This document shows, piece by piece, positions 55,357-64,000 of a DNA stretch of 64,000 nt (the stretch's first letter is position 1; each line of letters opens with the position of its first letter). Location of the stretch: positions 1,223,358 to 1,287,357 of the forward strand of contig QRDG01000025.1 in the NCBI GenBank assembly GCA_012064385.1, in the 5' to 3' direction. The translations under genes and the position numbers were made by a program. The DNA is from Puccinellia tenuiflora. Lineage: Eukaryota; Streptophyta; Magnoliopsida; Poales; Poaceae. A model generated the notes under the pieces. That model made no database searches, was not told the origin of the DNA, and was given only the letters and a program-made list of their open reading frames with translations.

Positions 55357-57514
55357 TTAACCACTCACCCACGGGAAGGCGAAAGGAGGAGTAGGAAGCG
55401 TCCCCGGTGGAGAAGTCAGAAGGGTCTGGTTCGCAAACCAGTTCATCATCTGTTGTTGCTGCTGCATCTGTGTCTGCAACTGCATCTGCAGCTGCTGGCT
55501 CGCTCTAAGCTGCTCCTCCAGCTGCTTCTGCCGCTGCTCCGCCTCCTGCCGGTATCTCTCTTCCCTGGCTTCCATGTCCGCCTACGTTGTGTCGCCGCGA
55601 TGTCATTAACATTGCAATGTAAAACATGTAAAGAAGCGTAGAGGACCGAGGAAGAACATACCCGTAACCGCTCGACAGCTAGATCCGAAGCTCGTGGCCG
55701 GGGCTCAACCCAAGGCTGGTCGCGAGTACGGCCTCTACGGACCTGGCGTAGAGACGGCTCGGTCATTGGGTCGACGCACCCGTCACCAATCCAGAGTGAG
55801 CCATGCTTCTTGCCTTGTCCCGCAAGGATCGCAACCTCAACGTCAAAGTCCTCGGCGTATGGGTCGGAGGACTCGCCGCGCACCTCCTTGAACTTCGATA
55901 CGTACGCCTCACACTTGGTCTCGGCTTGCTCATTGACCCAAGTGGACCCTGTCTGAGGATGCGGCGTCTTCCTGGTCTTCATCTTTTTAATGAGGCCAAA
56001 TAAATTTGGCTTCACTCCTGTCTTTTTTTCCTGCAAAAGAGAACATGTAATTAAGTGAAGTGGGAGTTAACGAAATATAACGTGAACTCAAAGAACGAAG
56101 TAACCATTTGCTCACCTCTTCCTGCATGTGAAGGGAGAGGGGGATGCTGCCTTGGATATGTGATCCACCTCGCATCTCTGCCCGCTTCAGCTTGCCCTCC
56201 TCGTGTTTCGCGAGGTACTGGGGGCATGTCCACCACATGACCATCGCCACATAGCACGCCTTGTCGTTGCCGACGTACTGAGGAGGGTTCTACATACAGA
56301 AGATAGACCCATTATTACAGGAGAAACTACATGGCGATAAGGAAATCAATAACACAGAAATGCAAATACCTGCAGGTACTGCCACGGTGCCATGAGCGTA
56401 TCCCGAGCGTCCTCCTTAGACATGTGGATTTTGCGGTCGGCGTGCCAGTTGCGGACGCACTGAACACGTGCCTCGTAGTGCATGCCAGTCACCCTCCTCT
56501 TGCAAATCTCGTGTAAGATGTAGTCGCACGCACGCTCCTGACCCTCAGCCCTCTTGAAGTATTGCTGCAACCATGCACATAGGTAAAACAAGGGGAATTG
56601 GTGCAACTATTGTCCACCAACGAGTGTTTGAATGCTAAAAAGTCAGAAGCCACGTACCCAGAAACGGTGTACAACCACCTCCTGCATGTTCTCGTGCCTG
56701 CCGTGAGGATCTGGCGCGTAGCTGTAGTGCCTCCAACTCCAAGCTACGTCGCGGCCACCGGTGGGGAGGTTGACAAGCCCAGGAAAATACTTGCGAAGTA
56801 GTCCTCCAATGATGTTCGAGTAGGCACGTGACGCCTTCTTCAGCGGGTCACCATACACGAACGACCTGCACAATTAAATGCCAAAATCAGTAAGTATGTG
56901 ATAAGAAATTCGATAATGATGAAATTTCGATAATGGAATGCCAAAATCAGCATTTTACCTCTTTCCACCGGGCGCGAGAACACAGTCGCTAGAGGACCAA
57001 GTCCTTAGGTGGGGGAGTGTCGTTTTCCCACGCTGATACGGCCCCTTGTCACGTGGCCGCAGCCTCTCCTCGGGAGCAACGTACTCCTCCTCCTCCGGCG
57101 GGTCCCAAGCTAGGGATGGGTCAGGCTCAAACGGTAACCCCCCCCAGCCCCTCATCCTCCTCCTCCGAGAGGTCCTCCTCCGAGTCCTCCTCCACGTCCT
57201 CCCCACCCGAGTGCTGGGAGGCCTCCCCACCTCCGACATCCGTGTCCTCCCCACCCAAGTGCTGGGAGGCCTCCCCACCTCCGAGATCCGCGTCGTCCAC
57301 ATCATCCTCAGCTAGGGGAGGGCTAGGAGAAGGGCTACGAGGAGGTTCCCGCGTCGCATTCTTCCTACGTGCTCGACGAGGGGGGCTAGGAGAAGCAGCG
57401 GGAGGAGTTTTCTTCCCGCGTCGCATTCTTCCTACGGGAACCACTCGGCTTGGTCACAAGCTCAGTCAAGTTCTTGACCTTTTGCCGAACGGCCTTGCCT
57501 ACTCCTCTTGGCAT
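55357..57514 (-). pseudogene. TNPA-like gene (plant transposase PF03004 type), several exons, frameshifted
   Basis: The start MPRGVGKAVRQKVKNLTELV lies at 57514. Exon 1 is Ser/Pro/Glu-rich up to YVAPEERLRPRDKGPYQRGK near 57040. Later exons encode SFVYGDPLKKASRAYSNIIG (56860), the core YFKRAEGQERACDYILHEIC...ADRKIHMSKEDARDTLMAPW (about 56560-56400), YVGNDKACYVAMVMWWTCP (56270), HPQTGSTWVNEQAETKCEAY (55970), and a Gln-rich coiled coil with the end TPPFAFPWVSG at 55357. This matches the PF03004 family, which pairs with Tnp2-type transposase in CACTA elements, probably as the DNA-binding partner. A 67-bp tandem duplication (57312-57440) and a slip in a C run near 57138 break the frame in exon 1. 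Confidence 0.8.
57312..57440. repeat. 67-bp tandem duplication in exon 1 of the TNPA-like gene
   Basis: GCGTCGCATTCTTCCTACG occurs at 57351 and 57418, together with GGGGCTAGGAGAAG upstream of each. Since 67 is not a multiple of three it shifts the reading frame. Confidence 0.85.
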
Positions 57515-57788
57515 GTTTGTATCACCTGCAAACACAATGAAAAGAGTGGTTTATTAGTACGTAATGTCAAAAGATGAATATTTGTAAATCAACAAAGATA
57601 GAAATACATGAATATTTGTGAAAGCAACAATAATGCAAATAGATGAACATTAGTAAAAGCAACAATAATTAAAATAGCAAAGAGTTCTCACAAACATAGC
57701 ACAGAGTTCTTACAGATACACCAGCTCGACTATCACTATTACATAGAGTTATTACTACATAATCATCTACTACATAGAGTTATTACAA
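57515..57788. other. Spacer between the two CACTA genes
   Basis: AT-rich sequence with repeated AACAATAAT-type and CTACATAGAGTTATTAC motifs (57738-57790, twice). It is both the 3' end of the transposase gene and the upstream region of the TNPA-like gene. Confidence 0.5.
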
Positions 57789-60700
57789 TCAGTAGCCTGT
57801 GTCGACATCGGTAATTGGATCACATGTTTCGTCATCGCCATCAGGCTCGACGAACCAATAATCATCAATGAAACCAGCTGGAGGTTGTCCAGGATTGAGG
57901 TCAACGCCTGCTTTGAACGCCTCGAGCAAACTCAGGTCTTCCTTGTCACAAACATCTTCCTCTATGCCCTCATCTTCTTCTTGTTCAACCTCTACGACCA
58001 TGTCATCAAAGGCCGGCAAGTCGATGGTGAAATGACCGGGGAGCCCTTCATCCTGATAAAACTCGACATTCTGTGTTGAGGGGTCTACGCGGCGGTAATC
58101 GTCCTTGTTTGGCAGGGGCGGCCTAATGCGTGAAGGTACCGTCATCACAACATCCCATCCCTGTAGACGTTTGCCGGGTTTTTGCACGGGTACGGGAGAT
58201 AGAATACTTGGAAGGCCTGGGTAGCCAAAATGTACACATCCTCTCCCTTATAAACAGAGCTTCTTTCAACTTCGACCAATCCAATTTCAGGATCCCGTCT
58301 CACCCGACGTGGGTCGAACCAATGGCATTTGAATACGACGGGATTTAGCCCTTTATCAAACCCGTAATTCAGCTCGTATATACCCTCGACTCTTCCATAG
58401 TAATGGAGTCCATCATCACCTTGACACACCAACCCGCTATTTATTGTCTTCGCGTTGGGACGGCTTGTTGTGTATTCATGGGTCTGGAAGCGATACCCGT
58501 TCACGTCATAAGAATTGAACGTGTCGACGGAATGGTTAAAGCCCCTAGCAATTTTTCTTAGCTCGGGCTTCATCTCTTTGTCAGTTCTTGCCTACAAGTT
58601 TAGCACGAGAAGCTTAGAACGAGAAATGACCGATAAATGTCGGCAGTGCAAGCAAATTTGGATAGAATAGTACCAAACCACAGAACCAGCTACTGAAACC
58701 GAGACCGCCGCCCTTTTCGAAAATATGTTTGGATTCTTCCGGGGTAGGCTCCCTTTGGTACTTCCAATATTTAGCCGTGAATGTTCTATACCAATGAAAA
58801 GAGGAAGAGTTAGCCACGAACATACGAGTGAATGTTTGCGAATAACTAAATGGTTAGCACTTACTGGATGTATGGCTTCACTTCCACCATGGTGTTCAAG
58901 ACATACGAGTGGATCAAGGTCCGCTCATGTATATTCGTCTTGTACGTCTTCAGACCACTTGACTTGCCACCAAGCCCTATGAAGATGCTGAGCTTGGGTA
59001 CATCTTCAGTGTTGGCGGCATTGTATCGGAGGACCGGGTTGTGCTTTGTGGGAATGTTCGGATCATAGTGCTTAGTGGTGAAGTTCGCCACCTCCACGTT
59101 AAGGACTGCCTCGGCTATGGATGCTTCGATCTTGCATTTATTGCCTGTCATTTTACGAAGCCTTTGTGTTTCTCTCTCGGGCGGATACTGCCAACGACCC
59201 CAATTCGGCCCCCCCTTCAAACACTCGTCCGCGAGGTGCAAGATCATATGTTGCATCGGATTAAAGAACCCTGGAGGAAAGATCCTCTCAAGATCGCAAA
59301 GCAACTTGGGTGCATCTTTATCTAGCTTCTCAATCACTTTAGTGTCTAACTCCTTAGCACAAATCTGGCGGAAGAAAAAGCTCAACCTCGACAGCACTCG
59401 CCAAATCTGCTCAGGGACATAGCCTCGAATCATCACCGGCATTATCCGCTCAAGCCATACGTGGTAGTCATGACTCTTGAGTCCTTGTACTCGCAACGTT
59501 TCCATGTTCACACCCCTCATCCAGTTGGCTGCGAACCCATCAGGGAAAAACAAACAGTGCTTCATCCAATGGAAGACCTCCCTTTTTTGGGCCTTTGTGA
59601 GGGAGAACGGAGCTTGTCGCTTAGTCCACGTTTTTTTGGCGCCATGAGGTGGCTGCATGTTCAACTTTGGTCTATCACACAATTTTTCTTGATCAAGTCG
59701 AGCCTTTATGTTATCCTTCGTCTTCTCAGTGTCCATGATGGTGCTCCAACATGCATCACTGATATTCTTCTCGGTGTGCATTGTATCAATGTTATGCGGG
59801 AGCTCGAGATCCTCAAAGTAAGGGAGCTTCCATAAGCACGGCTTGTGGGTCCATTGGTGTGTCTCCCCATATCCCAAGAAACCATTCCCATCGGGCTTAG
59901 GCTGGAGAGCTTCTAACTCGGCCTTGATTTCCTTTCCGGTCTTCGGAATTGGCCTCGGGTCATGGACAACACGGCCTTTCTTGAAACTCTTTACATCACT
60001 CCTGTACTGATGATTCTGCTCAAGGAACTGTCGAGCTTCATCAAAGCAGGAATACTTGCCTCCCTTGTCCAGCCAGAAGAAAAGCACAGCCTGCCTGCAC
60101 ACTGGGCAAGGCCACTTCCCATGTGTACACCACCCGCAGAACAAGGCACGTGCTGGCAGGTCATGCAGTGAGGTGTGGTACCAGACATACATATCGAAGT
60201 ACTCCTTCTTTGATGCATCATATGTTCGGATCCCACGACCTTCCCAGCCACGAAGCAAATCATCCACCAGCGGTTCCAGGTACACATTCATGTTCTTACC
60301 CGGGTATTTCGGCCCTGGGATTATCATCGACACAAACATGTTTTCTGATCTCATGCAGACGCCAGGGGGGAGGTTCAGGGGAATTACAAACACTGGCCAA
60401 CAACTGTATACTGCAGCCGACATACCATATGGATTGAACCCATCGGTTGATATCGCAACTGCTACGCTTCTCGAGTCACCGGCTTTCAGTGGATACTTCT
60501 TGACAAAGTTCTTCCATGCACTACCATCCGACGGATGTATCATCTTGTCAGTGTATCTGTTTCCTTCTACGGCCCACCTCATCTGCTGGGCAGTATCCTC
60601 GGTCATGAAGAGCCGCTGGATCCTCGGCAGGACTGGAAGATATCGGAGGATATTCTTGGCAATCGTGGTCTGCCTCTTCTGACCATCACCATTGGTGTCA

Positions 60701-61464
60701 ACCTCAAAGTACCTAGAGGATTTGCATTTGATGCAATATTTTGTGTCAGCATGCTCCCCTCTGAATAGCATGCATCCCTTTGGACAAGCGTGTATCTGCT
60801 GAGATGACATCTTAAGGTCACTGAGCAATTTGGTCGAATAGTAAAAGTTTTGCGGCAAGAGGTGCCCTTTCGGCAGAATGCTGCCAATGACGACCAGAAG
60901 CTCATCAAACCCATCTCTGCACAAGTTCCTGCGGCACTTGAAGGCCATAAGGCGAGCTATAGCATCTAGTTGGGTAACATCTGTATTTTCGTGTAGGGGT
61001 TTCTGCGAAGCAAACAAAGCCTCATAATATTGCCTTGTGTTTTCCTCCGGCTCCTCACGTGTCTCTGCATCCTGAGATGTCTCCGCCTCTACATGAGGGC
61101 TTTCAGGCACATTAGCATTAGCCAAGTTTTCTAAGCACCTATCAAACCCAGTATCATATTCTCCCCTAGGATGAATATGCCGAATCTGCCGCACCTCCTT
61201 CCTAGCACGTTTTTTGGCCTTTTCTCCATGGAAAGTCCAAATCTTGTAGGACGGTGTGAACCCAAACTTGAGCAGGTGACTAATCAGAGTTTCCTTGTCC
61301 TGTGGCTTTTCATTATCGCACTTACTACAAGGGCAGAAAACTGTTCTGGGTTTGCTACGGATGTCAAACGCACTGTTCACGAACTGCTCTGTCTTTTCTA
61401 GCCATTCATCGGTATAGTTCCACGGACTGATTCTGCCATCGTACATCCAGTCACGATTATCCAT
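57789..61464 (-). pseudogene. CACTA transposase (Tnp2 / DUF4218 / DUF4216), three exons, frameshift near the C-terminus
   Basis: Exon 1 (61464-58865) starts MDNRDWMYDGRISPWNYTDE, the transposase-associated domain with CPCSKC. The Tnp2 domain follows with STDGFNPYG, MIIPGPKYPGKNMNVYLEPL, HDLPARALFCGWCTHGKWPCPVC and HNIDTMHTEKN. The D, D and E of these three motifs probably form the catalytic triad. DUF4218 is recognisable from GRWQYPPERE to NFTTKHY. Exon 2 (58785-58674) encodes TFTAKYWKYQREPTPEESKH. Exon 3, from 58591, encodes DUF4216 (KGEDVYILATQAFQVFYLPY). A one-base loss near 58185 ends this frame at 58145; the normal continuation (LQGWDVVMTVPSRIRPPLPN to VDTGY) lies in another frame up to 57789. 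Splice sites are GT-AG. The catalytic part is intact, so a shortened but possibly active protein is conceivable. Confidence 0.87.
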
Positions 61465-61581
61465 CCTCTATTAGCACCAAAACAGACAAACATAGCATTT
61501 ATATAAATAGGAATTAAATGCATCATATTTTAATTTTTTTACGCATGCATCAACCTACATCTCTACTAGGTGGGCTCCTAG

Positions 61582-61797
61582 CAGCCGCCGGATCCGTAGA
61601 TTGAGTACGTCCTCCCTGCTCTACCCCGACCCGAGACAGAATTTCGGCAGCACCTCCCCGCTGCTCTCCCGATACACGTCTCGACAAAAAGCCGAGAGGG
61701 ATGTGCATCCGGAGAACAACGAGGAGGCGCTGCCGAAATCCTGTCTCGGATCGAGGTAGAGCGGGGAGAACGTACCCAACTACGCATCCGCCGGCTG
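61582..61797 (-). repeat. Long foldback in the leader of the CACTA transposase gene
   Basis: Arms 61582-61669 and 61711-61797 pair. The inner 65 bp of each arm (61605-61669 against 61711-61775) align without gaps and with nine differences; the outer ~23 bp align with two transversions, one transition and one gap. The intervening 41 bases partly continue the stem (TCTCG facing CGAGA). It lies ~120-330 bp upstream of the transposase start codon, so it should be in its transcript or promoter. It could be a source of small RNAs or a foldback insertion. Confidence 0.85.
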
Positions 61798-63044
61798 TCC
61801 CGATAAATGTCGTAAGAGTTACGGTTCATAATATGCGAGACCACTAATGCATATTTATCCGCGTAACCCTTACGACCGGGAAGTGACGCCTAGGTAACGC
61901 GACATACTTGGTGATCTAGACACAAAAATAAAACCTAGGTACATAGGCGCGAGATTTTTACCCTAGAAGCGTGAGCGAAACAGTGAAGTAGATCCGGGAC
62001 TCCCGTCAAACACCCCCGCGACGCCGCCCCCCGTGTCCACCTAAAAGCATCACCTGCATAGCGAGAAAATGAATTAGTCATGCAAAAATAAAATTTATTT
62101 GACCACTTTTACTTAATATTTCCTAGGTACAAGAGAGGCGAACGGATTCTCACCCTCGAAGCGTGATCGACGGGCGGCGAAGAAGACCAACGACCCTCCG
62201 ACAAAATCTCCTCCGACCAACGGTACCTCTCAGCAACTCAGCAACGTTGGTCCCCGTGTCCACCCCGAAGCATCGCCTGCAAATGCAGAAAAATGAATTA
62301 GTCATTCAAGTCAACACTAAATTCTGCCCCAAATTTCTATTTGCTAAATGGCCCTATTTTTAACCTAAATCCTATTTATATTTTGTTTTCTGTCCTAAAT
62401 CTTATTTTCTACAATAAACACTAAATATATTTCTATTTTAATTTTTCATTGCATTAAATCCTACTGCTAATAAATCCTAAATTCTACTTCACTAAATAAA
62501 TCCTAGTAGCTACTGAGCTTACCAGGTCTACCTCTGCCCGTGCAGGTGGTGGCCGAGCTCACCCCGAAGCCTGAGCAGCCGGAGCAGGGGAAGTGTGACG
62601 GCGTCGAGCGGTCGTAGGGCAGCGTGCGGGCCGGTGGCGGGCGGGCGGGCTGCTGAGGAAGAGGCGCAGAGGGGTCGGCCGGCTCGGGAAGGGGCTGCCT
62701 CGGGTGGGGGAGGCTCGAGAGGGAGAGAGCCGGCGGCGCGTGGGAGGGAGAGCTGGCAGCGGCGCGTCGAGGGAGAGCCGGCGGCGGCGGGGAAGGCAGA
62801 GCCGGCGACGGCGCGTGGAGGGAGAGTTGGCGGCGGGGAGGCAGAGCCGGCGGCGGCGCGGGGACGCAGAGCCGGCGGCGGCGGGGAAGGCAGAGCCGGC
62901 GGTGGGGAAGCAGAGATCAGCGGCGGCGGCGGCGGGGAAGTAGAGCCGGCGGCGGCGGCGTGCGTGCGTGAGGGGAGTGCGTGCGTGGGTGTGTGGGTCG
63001 GGCGCGTGCCCGTGGCACCCCATCGAAACGGTATAGGGTTTTCC
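61798..63044. other. CACTA 5' region; GGCGGCG-rich repeats at 62700-62955
   Basis: Two similar segments (ATTTTTACCCTAGAAGCGTGA at 61949 and GGATTCTCACCCTCGAAGCG at 62143, each followed by a CCCCGTGTCCACC...AAGCATC motif and CCTGCA) form an imperfect ~195-bp duplication. Positions 62700-62955 repeat GCAGAGCCGGCGGCGGCG-type units. Frames across these GC repeats are open on both strands for compositional reasons only. Confidence 0.55.
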
Positions 63045-63245
63045 CCTTTGCCGTGCGGGCCGGCTTTGCCGTGCGTCTACGCACGGCAAAGACCTTTGCC
63101 GTGCGCCAGAAAGTAAATTGCCGTGCTGTCCCGATTTGCCGTGCGTGGCTGCACGGCAAAGAACCTTTGCCGTCCGCCCACTTCTTTGCCGTCCGTCTTT
63201 GCACAGTAAAGGTTCTTTGCCGTGCGCCTACGCACGGGAAAGATG
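63045..63245. repeat. Right subterminal repeat cluster of the CACTA element
   Basis: It has a dozen TTTGCCGTGCG/CGCACGGCAAAG-type motifs, some mutated (TTTGCCGTCCG). The terminal inverted repeat itself is not seen after it. Confidence 0.8.
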
Positions 63246-63438
63246 GTCACTTAATCATTTTCAGATCGTTTGGAGCTACCAACGCGTCACGTGTAGAATT
63301 AAGAGAATATAGTGTAGATATTGGTGCCAGTGGCCTAGACCCTACTAGGACTTACATCGACCCCTGCTGCGCTTTTCCGGTATCTCCATCTGCTTGAAGA
63401 TGTACCGCAACTTTCATCGTTGCCTTCCACGTGGGCCT

Positions 63439-64000
63439 ACAGACCGCCGTTTCCGGGGGGTATGAGCTCCGGAGCACCGGAATCCCACCAAAACTTGCAC
63501 GTGGGCCTAGGATATGTGTGGTAGTGTGTTGGAAGGTGTGATCCACCAAATGGTGCAAGGCATAGCTCCCCGGTGTGACCTTCCTCACTTTCGGCCGATA
63601 ACACTTAGAAGATTCCTGGACGTCTGGGCTGAAGTGTCCCGCTGCGGGTATACCGGAGGCTAGAATGTGCCAAAGGGTACCAAACCTGGTTTTCCATTTG
63701 TCTAATGCCTAAACAAACCTAAACCTATGAAAAAGTATGTTGGTGGAACCTCGCGCGGAGAAATCTAGGGGGGTAGACCGCCGGGGGCCCACAGACCGCC
63801 GTTTCCGGGGGGTATGAGCTCCGGAGCACCGGAATCCCACCAAAACTTGCACGTGGGCCTAGGATATGTGTGGTAGTGTGTTGGAAGGTGTGATCCACCA
63901 AATGGTGCAAGGCATAGCTCCCCGGTGTGACCTTCCTCACTTTCGGCCGATAACACTTAGAAGATTCCTGGACGTCTGGGCTGAAGTGTCCCGCTGCGGG
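63439..64000. repeat. 352-bp-period direct repeat running off the window
   Basis: ACAGACCGCCGTTTCCGGGG at 63439 recurs at 63791, and the following ~210 bp (for instance GCACGTGGGCCTAGGATATG and CTTTCGGCCGATAACACTTA) are the same in both copies up to the window end. The full unit is 352 bp. It is probably part of a longer array. Confidence 0.9.

Larger units (their letters stand above)
53797..63245 (-). mobile_element. CACTA (En/Spm-type) transposon with two transposase genes on the minus strand
   Basis: The left terminus is CACTACGGGAGATGCTGG. About twenty copies of TTTGCCGTGCG or its complement fill 53815-54205, and a further dozen lie at 63048-63240. Between them are a TNPA-like (PF03004) gene and a Tnp2-type transposase gene. 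The matching right terminus (CCAGCATCTCCCGTAGTG) was not found after 63245, so the right end is truncated or lies beyond the window. Both genes carry frameshifts, so the element seems inactive. Confidence 0.88.

Noticed and set aside
62559..63116. Frames of 170-176 codons on both strands in the GC-rich CACTA region
   Set aside because: Open on both strands because of GGCGGCG repeats; Arg/Gly/Ala/Pro-only composition and no gene context.
63308..63314. TATAGTG as the right end of the CACTA element
   Set aside because: The sequence inside it (complement CACTATATTCTC) does not match the left terminus CACTACGGGAGATG, so the five-base match is likely chance.

Overview
The window looks like intergenic, repeat-rich chromosomal DNA of a grass, most likely Triticeae (wheat, barley or goat-grass). 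The reasons are GC-rich monocot-style exons, Stowaway MITEs with TA target duplications and CTCCCTCCGT termini, Athila-like LTR retrotransposons primed by tRNA-Asp, a Mutator-like element with a 9-bp target duplication, and a CACTA element with TTTGCCGTGCG subterminal repeats. Only one cellular gene is intact: a four-exon pyruvate decarboxylase (8716-10810). About 5 kb upstream lies a broken receptor-like pseudokinase of the MALE DISCOVERER/MRH1 type (1234-3735) that lost its LRR exons and carries frameshifts.

From 11.3 to 50 kb the window is a stack of transposable elements. First comes a plus-strand Athila-like LTR element (11339-20107, 5' LTR truncated). Next is a minus-strand RTE-type LINE (20548-49640) between inverted-repeat arms. 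The LINE is split, with its reading frame preserved, by a minus-strand LTR element (21655-49330, TSD AGGCC). That element holds a Stowaway MITE (22253-22554), a second minus-strand LTR element (23619-34692, TSD GTCAC) and an 8.8-kb MULE (35620-44411, TSD ATAAAAGAA). The inner LTR element itself holds a solo LTR (23941-25699, TSD CTCAT). The MULE carries an internally deleted MURA gene, a 307-bp tandem array, a coiled-coil ORF, a tRNA-like A-box/B-box pair and a spliced GRF zinc-finger/transmembrane gene.

From 50.2 kb on there is an old LTR remnant, low-copy sequence, a 100-bp minisatellite, and then a CACTA element (53797 to at least 63245). It has a PF03004-type TNPA-like gene and a Tnp2/DUF4218/DUF4216 transposase gene on the minus strand, plus a long foldback in the transposase leader. 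The window ends in a 352-bp-period direct repeat.

The most interesting pattern concerns the two Athila-like elements. Both lack reverse transcriptase and integrase, and both carry the same extra cassette between protease and 3' LTR. The cassette is a GC-rich foldback related to the LTR, a putative 5'-UTR intron ending 12-13 nt before the start codon, an ATHILA ORF-1-like gene, and a polypurine-tract copy just after its stop. The second most interesting is the CACTA leader hairpin, whose inner-arm mismatches are mostly compatible with G-U pairing in the transposase-sense RNA.
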